A stretch of DNA of 64,000 bases from Conchocele bisecta (Eukaryota; Mollusca; Bivalvia; Lucinida; Thyasiridae), in assembly GCA_029237695.1 (NCBI GenBank), contig CM055265.1, forward strand, positions 121,721,078-121,785,077. Reading direction: 5' to 3'. Position numbers and translations under genes: made by a program. The notes under the pieces are model-generated. The model ran no database searches and was not told the DNA's origin. It saw only the letters and a program-made list of their open reading frames with translations. Positions 50,301 through 53,300 of this stretch are shown piece after piece. Every line of letters begins with the position of its first letter. The stretch's first letter is position 1.

Positions 50301-53300
50301 CTGTGGGACCCACTTGTACATGACCTGCAGCCAGTCTGTACTGGTTCTGCATGAACTAAACAATAGGTTCACTTACTCCTAAGAAAGAAAAATCCAACCT
50401 TGTCATATCCTCCAATATTGTGTACATTTTTTGGCCACGGAAACTCCGTTTACACAAGTGACCAACAGGGTCAGTGTTTTTCTTTTAAATGCTACAAATA
50501 TGCTGAAAACTGGTGTTGAAGGCACCCCAAAATGTTCCTCAAGTGAAACTGGTAGTAATGGATCAAGATTTGCAAGCAAACGGTGTCTGTGACCTCAAAA
50601 CACCCGCACTATTTTTTTATACCGGACTACTTTTGCATACACCCTGGGCGGTTTCGCACCATTTGGTGTCTTCTAACCTTTAGTGCACCTTTCGAAGAAA
50701 TGAGTGCTTATGGCATACCCTCGGCGTCGTCGTCGGCGTACCTCGGCGTCGTAGTCGGCGTACCTCGGCGTCGTAGTCGGCGTACCTCGGCGTCGTAGTT
50801 GGCGTACCTCGGCGTCGTAGTCGGCGTTTGTCCGTCCGTCCTTCAGTCTATCTGGTTGTCCGTCCGTCCATCTTCAAAAATTCAAAAACTTAACGTTGGG
50901 GCAAATTTGTTACAATTTCTGTTTCCTTTCACCAAACATTTGGATATTTCACACATGCCTTTCTCTAATGATTCTCTTATCATGCTGTGACATCCACGAC
51001 GCTCAGGCCCCCACTAACCCCAAGGTCAAGGTCACAGTCTTTGTGCTTTCATAAACTTAACGTTGAGGAAATTTGTTATAATTTCTGTTTCCTTTTATAT
51101 CCAAACGTTTCGATATTTCACACATGACTTTCGCTAATGACTCTCTATCACACTGTGACAAATCCACGACCCTCAGACCCCCGCTAACTCCAAGGTCAAT
51201 GTCACAGTCTTTGTGCTTTCATATACATACCATTGGGGGAAACTTGGTATAATTTCTGTTTCCTTTCACCCAACGTTTTGATATTTCACACAATGTCATG
51301 CCTTTCTCTAATGATTCTCTATCATGCCATGTCAAATCTACGACCCTCAGACACCCGCTAACCCCAGGATGAAGGTCACTGTCTTAGCTCTTTCGTAAAT
51401 TTAACATTAGGGCAGGGCTCCAGATAAGGAATTAGTAATTGAGTATTTTCACTCCATCATTTCTGAAGCAATTGGGTATTTCAAAATTTTAATTGTGTAA
51501 AATAAAATCACACAACTGTTTACACATCAGCAGACCGCACTCATTGAATAGTTTGCTTCTAAATGAAAACACATCTTGGTATTTCATTAGAATTGTCTCC
51601 TTGGAGACAATTCTAATGAAATACCAAGATGTGTTTTCATGGAAAAATACGAAAATATGCTATATTTGTGGTCTGTTTATTGTTTTCTGTAGCATGATAA
51701 AGATACCACAAATTTTTCATTGCTTTTTGATACTCACTACATAACTTCTGATTTCAATTGGGTTTTTGGCAATTTTAATTGGGTATTTACGCAAATACGC
51801 ACCTTATCTGGAGCGCTGATTGGGGGGAATTTGTTATAATTTCTGTTTCCTTTCACGCAGCTTTTAGATATTCGTTAAACTAAAGCACCACCAGGCGCGC
51901 TTAGTTGTCTTCTGACAACTCTTGTTTTCTGTACTGTTTGTCACAAATTGTGTAACTAATTTTTAAACTGTTACCGGTATATATGCAGTCTGGGTAGTTG
52001 GTATCATGATGTTTGTACATTATATCTTCCGTATGACGTACATGTATATGTGCAGTCCATTTTTATTGGGACCCCATGTTATGGATTATATACAGACATC
52101 CAAGATTATATTCTCATTTTTGTACTAAAATCTTATAATGTGTCGATGTACAAATTTGATTTAATTTTTGTCGCGCCCGCGTATGTGCGTCCGGGTTAAA
52201 CTTTTTCAGTATACTATCAAAGCCTCGGCAGGCTCGACATGCTGGCCACCGCCATCTAGTATATTACCAGGTCATTGTAACCTCCTTCATTCTTGCATAA
52301 ATGGCATGGTAAACTAACCCAGAATAATTGGAACGTGTTTTATTGCTGCTTTATATTACTTGGTACATTGTTTAGTATGTAATTGATTGGATATAATTCT
52401 GTTCATTATGATATAATGTGAATGGCTAATGCACGAAATAACTACATACATGTATAAGCCTTTACGTCAATTACTGATCAAAATTACAATACATCCTTCA
52501 TGCAAAGTGCAGCCATTAGTCCTGTGGTGATAAATTTGCCTAACAAGCTATATATGCAACATATTGGGCCACATTGTTACAAAACCGGGCTTATCGTCTT
52601 TGCGACCAGCGTAGACCCTGATCAGACTGCGCTAACGCGCAGTCTGATCAGGGTCTTCACTGTTCGCCATGCAGTCAATAAACCACCCTGAACCCTCTGG
52701 CAAACAATGCGAAATATTATGAGGCTGCATGAACGGCGTATGTGATCACAATCTACACTGGTCGGAAATTAAATAAGATTGGTGTTGTCAGATCGTGACC
52801 CATTTTGATAGATTGCCGTTCCATATACACCTTTATTATGGCGCCGTTTATGTGCTTATGGACAGCTTTTGTCTCGCCCAGCCTCGTGGAATGGGGGACT
52901 AGGCAGTTTCACTTCCTGTTATCGTTGTTATGGTGTCGGAAATCTGTGTTTTATTCCTTCATTAGCCGTGATCATCTCATAAGAACCAAAGATCTGATAC
53001 AAATACCTTTATAGTCAATTCACCTATATCGAAGACAGCAAAATTGACAATTACAATGTACATTAATTTAGCACTGACTGCTGGCAAATAATTCCTGGAT
53101 GTGTTCACCGATAAAGATATGTACATGTTGGTGAAAAATGTTCACATTGGGGAATCCACGTTGATGTGCAAATTTATTCTTACAAGTGAAATATAGGATT
53201 TGACCCTTTTAACTGGGCATAGAATGCCTTGATATGAATGTTATATATATTCATTCCTTATAATTCCAGCATTTGAAATAAATTCATCAAGAAAATGTGT

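Noticed and set aside
48846..50679. LTR retrotransposon
   Set aside because: No TG...CA ends, primer-binding site, polypurine tract or gag-pol coding was seen; kept only as a direct-repeat composite.
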